Assembly (NCBI RefSeq): GCF_016427505.1
Contig: NZ_JAELXS010000002.1
Location: 62,001 to 126,000, forward strand
Origin: Sphingomonas mollis
Lineage (GTDB): Bacteria > Pseudomonadota > Alphaproteobacteria > Sphingomonadales > Sphingomonadaceae
Direction of reading: 5' to 3'
Length of the DNA stretch: 64,000 nt
The translations under genes and the position numbers were made by a program. Below, one piece after another: positions 25,144 to 34,936 of this stretch (the first letter of the stretch is position 1; each line of letters begins with the position of its first letter). Under the pieces are notes generated by a model that searched no databases, had not been told where the DNA came from, and saw only the letters and a program-made list of their open reading frames with translations.

Positions 25144-26478
25144 ATGATCGACGTCACGCATCCGGCCCCGCTGCCGCCCGCCGCCAAACCCTGGTACAAG
25201 CATCTGTACGCGCAGGTGCTGATCGCGATCATCGCCGGTGTCCTGCTCGGGCATTTCTATCCCGCGACGGGCGAATCGGTGAAGCCGGTCGGCGACGCCT
25301 TCATCAAGCTGGTGAAGATGGTCATCGCTCCCGTCATCTTCCTCACCATCGTCACTGGTATCGCGGGCATGCGTGACCTGGCATCGGTCGGCCGGGTCGC
25401 CGGCAAGGCATTCGTCTATTTCTTCTTCTTCTCCACGCTCGCGCTGATCGTGGGCATGATCGTTGCCAACGTCATCCAGCCTGGCGCGGGACTGAACATC
25501 GATCCCGCGACGCTCGATGCGTCCAAGATCAGCGATTACACCGCCAAGGCCCACGATACGACGATCACCGGGTTCCTGACCGGCATCATCCCCGACACGT
25601 TCGTCTCCGCCTTTTCCGAGGGCAATATCCTGCAGGTCCTGTTCGTCGCGATCCTGTTCGGCGTCAGCCTGGCGCTGGTGGGTGAGCGGGGCGAGGGCGT
25701 CCTCAACTTCCTCAACGATATCTCGGTGGCCTTCTTCAAGCTCGTCGCGATCGTGATGAAGGTCGCGCCGATCGGTGCGTTCGGCGCCATGGCCTTCACC
25801 ATCGGCAAATACGGAGTCGGCACGCTCGCCAACCTCGCGGCGCTCGTCGGCACCTTCTATCTGACCTCGCTGCTGTTCGTGCTCGTCATTCTCGGCACCG
25901 TGGCAAAGCTCGCCGGCTTCTCGATCCTACGGCTCATCAGCTATTTGAAGGCGGAATTGCTGCTCGTGCTCGGCACATCGTCGTCGGAAAGCGCGCTGCC
26001 CGCCCTGATCGAGAAGATGGAGCGCGCCGGCTGTCCGAAGTCGGTGGTCGGCCTCGTGGTGCCGACCGGTTACTCGTTCAACCTCGACGGCACCAACATC
26101 TACATGACGCTGGCGGCGCTGTTCATCGCGCAGGCGACCAACGTCGATCTAACGCTGGGTCAGCAGATCCTGTTGCTGAGCGTCGCGATGCTGAGTTCGA
26201 AGGGCGCAGCGGGCGTCACCGGGGCCGGCTTCATCACGCTGGCAGCCACCCTGTCGATCGTCCCGTCGGTGCCGGTGGCCGGCATGGCGCTGATCCTGGG
26301 CGTCGATCGCTTCATGAGCGAATGCCGCAGCCTGACGAACTTCATCGGCAATGCGGTGGCGACGGTGGTCGTATCCCGGTGGGAGGGCGCGCTGGACCGC
26401 GATCGCTTCGACGCGGCGATGCGTGGCGAGGAACTGCGGGTCGATCAATTGGGTGCCGGGGCGGTTCCGGCCGAGTAA
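25144..26478 (+). CDS. dctA: C4-dicarboxylate/proton symporter DctA
   Basis: 444 residues, normal DctA size. Typical signature stretches: [40 protein letters not shown], the SSSESALP re-entrant loop ([16 protein letters not shown]), [13 protein letters not shown] and [20 protein letters not shown]. Imports succinate, fumarate and malate across the inner membrane, driven by protons or sodium. The genes for its regulators DctB/DctD are divergently arranged. On the plus strand between 24956 and the start I find no GG-N10-GC core of a sigma-54 promoter. The alginate-export-like porin follows in the same direction. Confidence 0.94.
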   Translation: MIDVTHPAPLPPAAKPWYKHLYAQVLIAIIAGVLLGHFYPATGESVKPVGDAFIKLVKMVIAPVIFLTIVTGIAGMRDLASVGRVAGKAFVYFFFFSTLALIVGMIVANVIQPGAGLNIDPATLDASKISDYTAKAHDTTITGFLTGIIPDTFVSAFSEGNILQVLFVAILFGVSLALVGERGEGVLNFLNDISVAFFKLVAIVMKVAPIGAFGAMAFTIGKYGVGTLANLAALVGTFYLTSLLFVLVILGTVAKLAGFSILRLISYLKAELLLVLGTSSSESALPALIEKMERAGCPKSVVGLVVPTGYSFNLDGTNIYMTLAALFIAQATNVDLTLGQQILLLSVAMLSSKGAAGVTGAGFITLAATLSIVPSVPVAGMALILGVDRFMSECRSLTNFIGNAVATVVVSRWEGALDRDRFDAAMRGEELRVDQLGAGAVPAE

Positions 26479-26564
26479 TATCGCGCTGCTCCCGCCGATC
26501 GCGCCATCCGCCGCTATAGTGGATGGTGCGATCCGCCCAATTTCTCTCTTCCAGCGTGGATAAG

Positions 26565-28124
26565 ATGATGCAGAATATCTCAAGCCGCGCCCTTGGCGGC
26601 GGTGTCATGGCGCTTGTCGCCGTTATGGCGGATGCCCCGGCTTTTGCGGATGTCGTGTCGCCGACCGTGGTTGCGACACCAGCGACGACCGACGCCAGTG
26701 CGGCGCAACGGATGACCGCCAAGGATCAGGCCCCGCCAAGCGCAGCCGCGCCGATCGCCGATGGCTATCCGACCGAGGCGCTCGGCGAGGGGGTGACGGC
26801 CGGCGGTTACAATCAGTCGCGCTGGGCGGAAGACTGGACCAGATACCGCCACCCGAAAAAGCGCGACGATTTCCTCGACCGCCTGAAATTCATCCCGTTC
26901 GATGCGGATGGCGACATCTACCTGACGCTGTCCGGTGAATTGCGGTTGCGGGTCAACCAGACGACCAATCCCAACCTACGCGAAACCGAGGCGCAGCGGC
27001 AGGATATCAATCGCATCGTCGGCGGTGCCGATCTGCATCTGGGCAAGCATGTCCGTGTCTTCGGCGAACTGGCGCATGGCGGTCTTGGCGGCGTGAACCT
27101 CGGCACCCCGGCCGCGACGCTCAAGAACGATCTGGTCGTCCAGCAATCGTTCGTCGATGTGACCGGCACGGTCGCCGACGTCGATGTCGGCGTTCGTTAC
27201 GGGCGTCAGACCTTCGCCGACGGCCCCAACCTGATGGTCGTACCGCGCGACAACAACACGATCTTCTTCGTCTATAACGGCGTCCGCGCCTGGGCACGAT
27301 CGAACAAGGTACGTGCCGACATCTTCGATTATTACACGACGCGTCTGGGCGTGCAGGGTACCGGTGACGATATCAGTGACAAGGGCCGTCGCTTCTCCGG
27401 CGTATCGACGGGCATCGTCCTGCCGAAGGACTGGTTCGGCGGATCGAAGATCTACGTCGATCCTTTCGTCTGGCGTCTCCGCAACGATGCCGCGGTTTGG
27501 GGACGAACGACGGCGCGGGAGGTTCGCAACTTCTATGGCCTGCACGTCTGGGGCGATGCCGGCCCGGTCAATCTAGACTGGACGGTGAATTATCAGGGCG
27601 GCGACTATAACGGCCGGCCGATCGAGGCGTGGTTGCTGCTGATGGCGCAGACCTATCGCCTGGGCAAGGATCGCGCCGCGCCGCGTATCGGCGTCCACGT
27701 CGATTATGCTTCGGGTGGTGGCTCGTATGACGGCGGCAAGCTGCGGACCTCGCTCGCGCCGTTCGGCAACAACATCTATTACAGCTATCAGCTGTTCGCG
27801 ACGCCGACGAACCTGATCGCCGTGGCACCGAATTATACGTTCACGGCACTGGGCAAGCTGCGCATCTCTGCGGAGTACCAGTTTTCATGGCGCGACACGG
27901 TGCGCGATGCGGTGTACCGGGCAAATGGTAGCGCCTTTGCCGGCACCCAGAACGTCACCAGTCGCAAGATCGCGGATACGGCGCGACTGCAGGTCGTCTA
28001 TCCGATCACGCCACGCCTGAGCATCACGGGTCGGTATGAGCATCTGTCGGCGGGACCGGCCCTGACACGTGCCGGCTATGCGAGTTCCGACTTTCTCGCC
28101 GGATGGATCTCCTTCCGCTTCTGA
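26565..28124 (+). CDS. Alginate-export (AlgE)-like outer-membrane porin
   Basis: About 519 residues from a Met pair at 26565. A signal peptide is followed by an Ala/Pro-rich linker, then a beta barrel with the pattern DADGDIYLTLSGELRLRVNQ, RYGRQTFADGPNLMV and a C-terminal GWISFRF ending in Phe. This fits the alginate_exp porin family, which in many bacteria serves as a general or substrate-specific channel, not necessarily for alginate. No alginate synthesis genes are nearby. Its place after dctA suggests it could pass dicarboxylates or sugar acids through the outer membrane (inference). Confidence 0.8.
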   Translation: MMQNISSRALGGGVMALVAVMADAPAFADVVSPTVVATPATTDASAAQRMTAKDQAPPSAAAPIADGYPTEALGEGVTAGGYNQSRWAEDWTRYRHPKKRDDFLDRLKFIPFDADGDIYLTLSGELRLRVNQTTNPNLRETEAQRQDINRIVGGADLHLGKHVRVFGELAHGGLGGVNLGTPAATLKNDLVVQQSFVDVTGTVADVDVGVRYGRQTFADGPNLMVVPRDNNTIFFVYNGVRAWARSNKVRADIFDYYTTRLGVQGTGDDISDKGRRFSGVSTGIVLPKDWFGGSKIYVDPFVWRLRNDAAVWGRTTAREVRNFYGLHVWGDAGPVNLDWTVNYQGGDYNGRPIEAWLLLMAQTYRLGKDRAAPRIGVHVDYASGGGSYDGGKLRTSLAPFGNNIYYSYQLFATPTNLIAVAPNYTFTALGKLRISAEYQFSWRDTVRDAVYRANGSAFAGTQNVTSRKIADTARLQVVYPITPRLSITGRYEHLSAGPALTRAGYASSDFLAGWISFRF

Positions 28125-28144
28125 AACGCCGGCCTGTTTTTCCG

Positions 28145-28176
28145 AACGTCCCCGTCGTCCTGTCGATGGGGACGTT
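28145..28176 (+). terminator. Hairpin after the AlgE-like gene
   Basis: AACGTCCCC (28145-28153) pairs with GGGGACGTT (28168-28176), loop of 14 bases, 20 bases after the stop codon, followed by a T/G-rich tail (TGTTGGGTTT). Reasonable rho-independent terminator. Confidence 0.6.
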
Positions 28177-28229
28177 TGTTGGGTTTCGAATTCCTTCGCG
28201 GTCACGATCGAAGGTGCTAGGATATGATC

Positions 28230-28260
28230 CGGGCAGGCATCCGGAACGTCTTCCTGCCCG
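28230..28260. repeat. Inverted repeat upstream of the Crp/Fnr gene
   Basis: CGGGCAGG (28230-28237) and CCTGCCCG (28253-28260), perfect complements 15 bases apart, 37 bases before the start of the regulator gene. Could be an operator or leader hairpin; no Crp/Fnr consensus (TGTGA or TTGAT dyad) is seen in it. Confidence 0.35.
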
Positions 28261-28297
28261 TTATGCCTGGACGTGATGCCCAAAGGACCGAACGACG

Positions 28298-29059
28298 ATG
28301 CACAAGATGCAGCGGGTTACCGACAAGTTCCTGCGCGGGCGTGGCCATGATCGGCTGAGCGCGGAAGAAATCGGCCTGCTGGAAACGAGCGTGGAAGGTA
28401 TCCGCGACTTACCAGCACGGCACATTCTGGTGCGTGCGGGTGAGCGAGTGGTCGAAAGCACGATGTTGCTCGACGGTTTCATGTGCCGTTACATGGACGA
28501 CCGGGCCGGCTATCGGCAGTTGGTCGCGATCCAGGTGCCGGGCGATTTCGTCGATCTCCACGCATTGCCGTTGCAACGACTGGATCATGATGTGGCGACG
28601 GTCGGACCGGTGCGGGTCGCCAGCTGGACGCATGACACGCTGGAGCAACTGATCGCCCCGCGGCCGCATCTTACCCGTATGCTGTGGTTCTCTACCTTGC
28701 TCGATGCGGCCATCCACCGCGAGTGGATATTCCGCCTCGGCCGGCTCGATGCCGATGGCCGCGTCGCGCATTTCATGTGCGAGATGAAGACGCGGCTGGA
28801 CATGGTGGGGCTGGTGGAGAACGACCGCTTCGCGCTGCCGTTCAAGCAGGCCGATCTGGCGGAGGCGTGCGGGTTGACCGTCGTGCATGTGAACCGGGTC
28901 CTTCGATCACTGCGCGAACGCGAGTTACTGATATTCCGCAGCGGCATGGCGACGATCGTCAACTGGCCGAAACTGGTGACGCTGGCCGAATTCGATCCTT
29001 CATACCTGTATGTCCAGTCCGGCAGCGACATGTCTGCGATGTCCGTCGGGAGGCGCTGA
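28298..29059 (+). CDS. Crp/Fnr-family transcriptional regulator
   Basis: 253 residues: cyclic-nucleotide-binding-type beta barrel (about 35-125; LVRAGERVVESTMLLDGFMC and VQVPGDFVDLHALPL-like core), long dimer helix, and a winged helix-turn-helix near 190-230 (FKQADLAEACGLTVVHVNRV, then LRSLRERELL). There is no N-terminal Cys cluster, so not an oxygen-sensing Fnr. The ligand is unknown; the barrel lacks an obvious cAMP-binding RxS pair. A Shine-Dalgarno AAAGGA precedes the ATG. Faces away from the porin and towards the peptidase gene; target genes are unknown. Confidence 0.85.
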   Translation: MHKMQRVTDKFLRGRGHDRLSAEEIGLLETSVEGIRDLPARHILVRAGERVVESTMLLDGFMCRYMDDRAGYRQLVAIQVPGDFVDLHALPLQRLDHDVATVGPVRVASWTHDTLEQLIAPRPHLTRMLWFSTLLDAAIHREWIFRLGRLDADGRVAHFMCEMKTRLDMVGLVENDRFALPFKQADLAEACGLTVVHVNRVLRSLRERELLIFRSGMATIVNWPKLVTLAEFDPSYLYVQSGSDMSAMSVGRR

Positions 29060-29142
29060 GCGCCTGCCGCCGATACCCGCCGGGGTTCCGATCGGCACCG
29101 ATCTCTCTATGCTCCGGATATTCACAGTACCGGGAGTGACAT

Positions 29143-31263
29143 GTGCGATCGATTTTCCTGCTGGCTGGTGGCGCCGCGTTGATGGCGTCCACCGCCATGG
29201 CCCAGACCTCGTCGACGCCCACTGTGACGGCGGCGACCAATCCACTGCTCGCCGATTGGGCAGGCCCTTATGGCGGCGTACCGCCGTGGGACAAGGTGAC
29301 GCCGGCCATGTTTCCGGGTGCTTTCCAGACGGCCCTGGCCGAACGCCGCGCCGATTATCGGCTGATCGCCGACGATCCCGCCACGCCGACTTTCGCCAAT
29401 ACTTTCGTTCCGATGCAATTGGCGGGGCAGCGACTGGGCAGGGTGATGACGCTGTTCGGTGTCATGACCGGCAACATGAACTCGCCGGCCTATCAGGCGC
29501 TCGATCGCGAATGGTCGCCGCGCTTCGCGGCTGCGCAGGACGAGATCACCTTCGATCCGAAGCTCTTCGCGCGGATCGAGGCGGTTTATGCCAAGCGAGC
29601 CTCACTTAATGCGCAGCAGCAGCGGCTGGTGACGCGGACCTATGACTCGTTCGTCCGGCAGGGCGCAAAGCTGAACGCGGCGCAGAAAGCCCGACTGTCG
29701 CAGTACAACCAGCAACTGGCGACCGCCTTCGCCGAATTTTCCGAAAAACTGCTCGCCGACGAGGGCAAGGCGATCACGGTGACGGACGAGGCGCAACTGG
29801 CGGGCGTACCGGCCAGCGTAAAGGCGGTCGCGAAGGCGGCGGCGGCGGAACGCGGCCAGCCGGGCTGGGCGATCGTCAACACACGCTCGGCGGTCGATCC
29901 GGTGCTGACCTTCGCCACCGACCGGGCGTTGCGCGAGACGGTGTGGCGGGCGTTCGTCAACCGCGGTGACAATGGCGATGCCAACGATACGAACGCTACG
30001 ATCGCGCGGATCGTGAAGCTGCGGGCGGATCGCGCACACCTGTTGGGGTTCAAGACCCATGCCGACTGGCGGATGCAGGACACCATGGCGAAGACACCGG
30101 CAGCCGCGACCGATCTGATGATGCGGGTCTGGCCTTTCGCCAAGGCCCGCGTTGCCGAAGAAGTGCGCGACATGCAGGCGATCGCCAGCAAGGCGGGCAC
30201 GAACCTGACGATCGAACCCTGGGACTACCGTTTCTATCAGGAGAAGGTTCGCAAGGAACGCTACGACCTCGATCAGGCGGAGTTGAAGCCGTATTTCGAG
30301 CTGAACAACATCATCCAGGGTTCGCTCTATGCCGCCAACCGGCTGTATGGCCTGGAGTTCAAGGAGATCTCCGGCACCGTCCCCGTGTTTGAGCCGAACA
30401 TGCGGGTGTGGCACGTGACGCGCGCGGGCAAGGAAGTTGGCCTGTTCTACCGCGACGATTTCGCGCGCACGGGTAAGCGGTCCGGCGCATGGGCCAACAC
30501 CTATCGCGGGCAGCGGCGGATGCCACCGGTGCAAACGGTGCTGTCGTCGAACAACAACAATTTCGCCAAGCCGGCGGCGGGCGAGCCGGTGCTCATCAGT
30601 CTGGACGACGCGCAGACGCTGTTTCACGAATTCGGCCACGCCATCCATGCGATGCTGCAGGACGTGTATTATCCGGGCCTCGCCGGCACGCCGCGCGATT
30701 TCGTGGAATATCCCAGCCAGGTGAACGAGCATTGGCTGCTGACCCGCGACGTGCTCGATAAATATGCCCGGCATTACCAGACGAAGGCGGCGATGCCGCA
30801 GGCGCTGCTGGACAAGATCGAGGCGTCGAAGACCTTCAATCAGGGCTTTGCGACGACCGAATATCTGTCGTCGGCGATCGTCGATATGAAGCTGCACTCC
30901 CTGCCCGACGGAGTGGTCGATCCGGACCGGTTCGAACGCGAGACGCTGGCGAGTATCGGCATGCCGAAGGAACTGGTGATGCGGCACCGCCTGCCGCAGT
31001 TCAATCACCTGTTCTCGTCGGACAGCTATTCGGCGGGCTATTACAGCTATCTGTGGTCGGAGACGATGGACGCGGACACCTTCGCCGCGTTCGAGGAAGC
31101 GGGGAGCCCATGGGATAAGGCGACGGCGGATCGCTTCGCCCGGATATTGTTGTCGACCGGCAACGAGACCGACCGGGCAGAGGCATACCGGGCATTCCGT
31201 GGCCGTGATCCCGATGTTCATGCCCTGCTGAAGAAGCGCGGCTTCGAGGGAGCGGGCAAGTGA
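29143..31263 (+). CDS. Secreted M3-family peptidyl-dipeptidase (Dcp-like)
   Basis: 706 residues. GTG start at 29143 with GGGAG 6 bases upstream, and a signal peptide MRSIFLLAGGAALMASTAMA. The zinc site is LFHEFGHAIHAML (HExxH), with the third ligand expected in the downstream Glu helix near EYPSQVNEHW. The 4-helix M3 pattern is complete: FQTALAERRADYRLIADDPA near the start, then GLEFKEISGTVPVFEPNMRV. Cleaves dipeptides from the C-termini of peptides, here in the periplasm. The stop overlaps the MFS start, so peptide breakdown and uptake may be linked. Confidence 0.9.
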   Translation: MRSIFLLAGGAALMASTAMAQTSSTPTVTAATNPLLADWAGPYGGVPPWDKVTPAMFPGAFQTALAERRADYRLIADDPATPTFANTFVPMQLAGQRLGRVMTLFGVMTGNMNSPAYQALDREWSPRFAAAQDEITFDPKLFARIEAVYAKRASLNAQQQRLVTRTYDSFVRQGAKLNAAQKARLSQYNQQLATAFAEFSEKLLADEGKAITVTDEAQLAGVPASVKAVAKAAAAERGQPGWAIVNTRSAVDPVLTFATDRALRETVWRAFVNRGDNGDANDTNATIARIVKLRADRAHLLGFKTHADWRMQDTMAKTPAAATDLMMRVWPFAKARVAEEVRDMQAIASKAGTNLTIEPWDYRFYQEKVRKERYDLDQAELKPYFELNNIIQGSLYAANRLYGLEFKEISGTVPVFEPNMRVWHVTRAGKEVGLFYRDDFARTGKRSGAWANTYRGQRRMPPVQTVLSSNNNNFAKPAAGEPVLISLDDAQTLFHEFGHAIHAMLQDVYYPGLAGTPRDFVEYPSQVNEHWLLTRDVLDKYARHYQTKAAMPQALLDKIEASKTFNQGFATTEYLSSAIVDMKLHSLPDGVVDPDRFERETLASIGMPKELVMRHRLPQFNHLFSSDSYSAGYYSYLWSETMDADTFAAFEEAGSPWDKATADRFARILLSTGNETDRAEAYRAFRGRDPDVHALLKKRGFEGAGK

Positions 31264-32552
31264 GCGGCGCACCGGCAGGCAGGCTGAAATCGATCCTCGG
31301 CGGATCGGCGGGCAATCTGGTCGAATGGTTCGACTGGTACGTCTATTCCGCGTTCGGCCTCTACTTCGCGCCGGTGTTCTTCCCGAGGGGCAGCCCGACC
31401 GCACAGTTGCTGAGCACGGCCGCAGTATTCGCGGTCGGGTTCATCATGCGCCCGATCGGCGCGTGGATCATGGGCATCTATGCCGACCGCCACGGGCGCA
31501 AGGCGGGGCTGACGGTGTCGGTCACGCTGATGTGCGCCGGATCGTTCCTGATCGCCATCTGTCCGGGGTTCGCCTCCATCGGCTGGGTCGCGCCGGCGTT
31601 GCTGGTGACGGCGCGGTTGATGCAGGGATTGAGCGTCGGCGGCGAATATGGCGCGAGCGCGGTCTATCTGTCGGAAATGGCCGGCAAGTCGCGGCGCGGG
31701 TTCTTCTCGTCGTTCCAGTACGTCACGCTGATTGCGGGGCAGTTGCTGGCGCTGGGCGTATTGTTGCTGCTGCAGGCGGTCCTGAGCGAGGCGCAACTGG
31801 AAAGCTGGGGTTGGCGGGTGCCGTTCGCGCTCGGCGGTCTGCTGGCGATCATCGTATTCCGCATCCGTCGCGGGTTGATGGAGACGCAATCGTTCCAGAA
31901 TGCGAAGAAGGACAATCACGGCAACGAGCAGAAGAAGTCGAGCGGGATGCTGCTGTTCCGCGAGCATCCACGAGAGGCGATCACGGTGATGCTGCTGACC
32001 GCCGGCGGCACGCTCGCCTTCTATGCATACACCACATACATGCAGAAATTCCTGGTCAACACCTCCGGGTTCAGCCGCGAAACGGCGACGGTGGTAATGA
32101 CGGCGGCGCTGGCCCTTTATGCGGTGATGCAGCCGGCGGCGGGCGCGCTGTCCGACCGGATCGGGCGCAAGCCGTTGATGGTCGGGTTCGGCGTGCTGGG
32201 TCTGGTATCGACGGTGCCGATCTTCACCACGCTGGAAACGGTGACGAATCCCTATGCCGCCTGGGCGCTGGTGACGGCCGCATTGGTGATCGTGACGGGA
32301 TATACCGCGATCAACGCGGTGGTGAAGGCCGAGCTGTTCCCGGCGCATATCCGCGCGCTGGGGGTCGCATTACCCTATGCACTGGCCAACACGATGTTCG
32401 GCGGCACGGCGGAATATGTCGCGCTGTGGCTGAAGAACGAGGGGATGGAGCGCGGCTTCTATTGGTACGTCACGGCGCTGATCGGCGTGTCGCTGATCGT
32501 ATATCTGCGGATGCGCGACACCGGCCGCAACAGCCAGATCATCGAGGATTGA
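31260..32552 (+). CDS. MHS-family MFS transporter
   Basis: 430 residues, 12 membrane helices. The metabolite:H+ symporter subfamily signatures are clear: NLVEWFDWYVYSAFGLYFAP at the start, RPIGAWIMGIYADRHGRKAG, and GLSVGGEYGASAVYLSEM. Closest known types carry alpha-ketoglutarate, citrate or betaine/proline; the substrate cannot be read from sequence. It starts with a GTG overlapping the stop of the M3 peptidase (31260-31263), so the two are co-translated. A bidirectional terminator follows. Confidence 0.88.
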   Translation: MSGAPAGRLKSILGGSAGNLVEWFDWYVYSAFGLYFAPVFFPRGSPTAQLLSTAAVFAVGFIMRPIGAWIMGIYADRHGRKAGLTVSVTLMCAGSFLIAICPGFASIGWVAPALLVTARLMQGLSVGGEYGASAVYLSEMAGKSRRGFFSSFQYVTLIAGQLLALGVLLLLQAVLSEAQLESWGWRVPFALGGLLAIIVFRIRRGLMETQSFQNAKKDNHGNEQKKSSGMLLFREHPREAITVMLLTAGGTLAFYAYTTYMQKFLVNTSGFSRETATVVMTAALALYAVMQPAAGALSDRIGRKPLMVGFGVLGLVSTVPIFTTLETVTNPYAAWALVTAALVIVTGYTAINAVVKAELFPAHIRALGVALPYALANTMFGGTAEYVALWLKNEGMERGFYWYVTALIGVSLIVYLRMRDTGRNSQIIED

Positions 32553-32559
32553 ACGACTG

Positions 32560-32585
32560 GGGCCGTGCCTCGGCAGGCACGGCCC
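32560..32585. terminator. Bidirectional terminator between MFS and GH97 genes
   Basis: A perfect 11-bp stem, GGGCCGTGCCT (32560-32570) and AGGCACGGCCC (32575-32585), closes a CGGC loop in the 40-base gap between two convergent genes. Confidence 0.7.
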
Positions 32586-32592
32586 GGGCTCG

Positions 32593-34737
32593 TCACTTCG
32601 CCCGCAAGCGGATCGCCTGACCGCCGCCGGGGGCCAGTGCCAGTTTGAGCGTATCGCCCTTGCGGACCTGCTTCGTCTCGATCGCGATCGCGTGACGGGC
32701 ATCGGTCCTGTAATCGGCGTCGGGACCATCGCTATAGATTTCGGCGGTATAGGTGCGGCCCGCATCGAGGAAATCGAGCGTCACCGTCAGGCTACGCGCA
32801 TTTTCATCGGTGATGCTGCCGATATACCAGTCACGGCTGTTGCGATCGCGCCGGGCGAAGGTAGCATAATCGCCGACCTCGCCATTCAGCACGCGCGTTT
32901 CCTCCCAATCGACGGGAACGTCGCGGATGAACCTGAACGCATCCGGATATTTTGCATAATTCTCCGGCGTATCGGCCGCCATCTGCACCGGCGAATAGAG
33001 CACGACATATAGCGCCAGCTGCTTGGCGATGGTCGACAGGATCGGGCTGTTGTCCGTTCCCGTCAGGCTGAGCACGCCCGGCGTGAAATCCATCGGTCCT
33101 TCCAGCATCCGGGTGAACGCCAGATTGGCCTCGTGCTCGGGCGGGTTCTTCCCCGGCCAGGCGTTGTATTCCATCCCGCGCGATCCTTCACGCGCCAGCC
33201 AGTTGGGATAGGTGCGGCGAAGGCCGGTGTCCTTGATCGGCTCATGCGCGTCGATCGATACCTTGTACTTCGCGGCCGATTGCACGACGCGCAGATGATG
33301 GTTCGCCATCCACTGCCCCTCGTGCCATTCGCGTGAGATCGTGCCGTCCGGATTGATGCGTTCGATCTGGCCGGCGTCGGTGACGTAGCCGGTCTTGATC
33401 GTCGGGATGCCGTGATCGGCGGCATAGCGGAATGCCGCGTCGAACTGGCCCTCGTAATGGGTGGCGGCACCGCCGGTTTCGTTATGACCGATGATGTACA
33501 CGTTCTTCGCCCTGGCATAGCGGGCCAGCTCGACGGCGTCGAAATCCTCCGTCGGCCGAGCGAACTGCATCGCGCTGCCATGCCCCGCCCAATCGCCGTC
33601 CCAGCCGATGTTCCAGCCCTCCACCAGCACGCCCGGAATCTTGTTCAGGCTGGCGAAGTCGATATATTTCTTGACGTTGGCGGTGGTCGCGCCGTGGCGG
33701 GGGCCACGCGCCCACGTCCAGTCGCCCTTTATCATGTTCCACCACACGCCGACGAACTTGCCCGGCTTCACCCATGACACGTCGCCCAGCTTGTTGGGTT
33801 CGTTCAGGTTTAGCTCCAGATGGCTCATGTACAGCCCCGGCGCATCGCTCGCGATGATGAGCGTCCGCCACGGCGTCGTCCAGCTACCCTGTTTCACCAC
33901 CTTTGGCCGACCCGAACCGGGCGTCAGCACGGTCTTGAGGGTGTTCCCCGTCGTCTTCATGACCGCCATCGAGGCGTAATCGACCAGTGCCGCCTCATGC
34001 AGTGCGACGTGCGTGCCGCTCGCCAGCTTCATGGTGATCGGCGTGGCGGCGGTGCCCACCGCCGCCAGCGGGGTACGTTCGTAGAGATACTCCTCGCGGT
34101 TCCACAGGAACGCGGGCTTCCACCAGGCGGTGCCGCCCTCGGCGAAGGTGAACTCGGTTAGCTCGTCGGCGATGTTCGCGCCATGCAGGTTCGCCTGATC
34201 CGGCACCTCGTACCGGAATCCGACGCCATCGTCCTGAATGCGGAATACGATGTCGTAACTGCGCTGCAGATTGCCGACCTCGGTCAGCCGGACGCGCATC
34301 TCGCGATGATTGTCGCGGATCCGGTGCCATTCGCCGTAAGGCTGTGTCCAGGTCGTATCCGCCTTGCCGTGCGTGACGCGCTCGATCCGCATACCGCGTT
34401 CGATCTTCGGCTGATCGGTGAACAGGAAGCCGAGGCGCGACGGCGCGATGATCGTCTCTGCCCCACGGGTGATCGCATAGAGCGGGCGTCCATCCGGATC
34501 GGTGGTCACCGATACCTTGATCGTGCCATCGGGTGAGGTTTCCTCGGCACCCGGCGCATTGGCCTGCGGGACGAACTTGAACGTCTCGTTGGCAGGTGTC
34601 GGGGCGGGTACCGAGGCAGGCGCCGTCTGCGCGTCGGTGCCCGAGGCTGCGCACAAGGCGCACGCCAATGCCCCCAGGGCCAGGCCCGTGCGCAGCGCGC
34701 GATCGGCCGAACTGTCGCGGCGTTTGGCGAAATACAT
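32593..34737 (-). CDS. GH97 glycoside hydrolase (SusB-like alpha-glucosidase)
   Basis: About 714 residues from the ATG at 34737, which has AGAGG upstream and begins a signal peptide (RTGLALGALACALCAAS). Frame upstream of this ATG is non-conserved. The GH97 order is present: an N-terminal beta-sandwich (DGTIKVSVTTDPDGRPLYAI), a TIM barrel with VLVEGWNIGWDGDW, YIIGHNETGGAATHYE and GYVTDAGQIERI, and a C-terminal beta domain. The Glu in HNETGG and that in VLVEGWN match the inverting (SusB) type rather than the retaining type with Asp nucleophile. Probably a periplasmic alpha-glucosidase. Divergent from a LacI regulator with a matching operator. Confidence 0.88.
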   Translation of the reverse strand: MYFAKRRDSSADRALRTGLALGALACALCAASGTDAQTAPASVPAPTPANETFKFVPQANAPGAEETSPDGTIKVSVTTDPDGRPLYAITRGAETIIAPSRLGFLFTDQPKIERGMRIERVTHGKADTTWTQPYGEWHRIRDNHREMRVRLTEVGNLQRSYDIVFRIQDDGVGFRYEVPDQANLHGANIADELTEFTFAEGGTAWWKPAFLWNREEYLYERTPLAAVGTAATPITMKLASGTHVALHEAALVDYASMAVMKTTGNTLKTVLTPGSGRPKVVKQGSWTTPWRTLIIASDAPGLYMSHLELNLNEPNKLGDVSWVKPGKFVGVWWNMIKGDWTWARGPRHGATTANVKKYIDFASLNKIPGVLVEGWNIGWDGDWAGHGSAMQFARPTEDFDAVELARYARAKNVYIIGHNETGGAATHYEGQFDAAFRYAADHGIPTIKTGYVTDAGQIERINPDGTISREWHEGQWMANHHLRVVQSAAKYKVSIDAHEPIKDTGLRRTYPNWLAREGSRGMEYNAWPGKNPPEHEANLAFTRMLEGPMDFTPGVLSLTGTDNSPILSTIAKQLALYVVLYSPVQMAADTPENYAKYPDAFRFIRDVPVDWEETRVLNGEVGDYATFARRDRNSRDWYIGSITDENARSLTVTLDFLDAGRTYTAEIYSDGPDADYRTDARHAIAIETKQVRKGDTLKLALAPGGGQAIRLRAK

Positions 34738-34774
34738 GGATATCCTCTCGCGATCCTGCCCGCCGATCTGGCGT

Positions 34775-34788
34775 GACAACCGTTTGCA
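34775..34788. promoter_or_regulatory. LacI-family operator upstream of the GH97 gene
   Basis: GACAACCGTTTGCA matches the LacI-family pattern TGNAANCGNTTNCA at 8 of 10 fixed positions, including the central CG. It lies 38 bases upstream of the GH97 start and between the divergent regulator and enzyme genes, the expected place for repression of both. Confidence 0.6.
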
Positions 34789-34936
34789 GCCTCTCTGATC
34801 CAACCTGTCGTTGCCGTTGCCAAGAGGATGACATACGTATTCGACCAAAGCATCGCTTGGCGGAGGCGAGAAGTTCGGGCTGTGGAGCCCGGCAACGACC
34901 GTCCCGACGGTGTGGCAAGAGAGGATATTCCACCCG

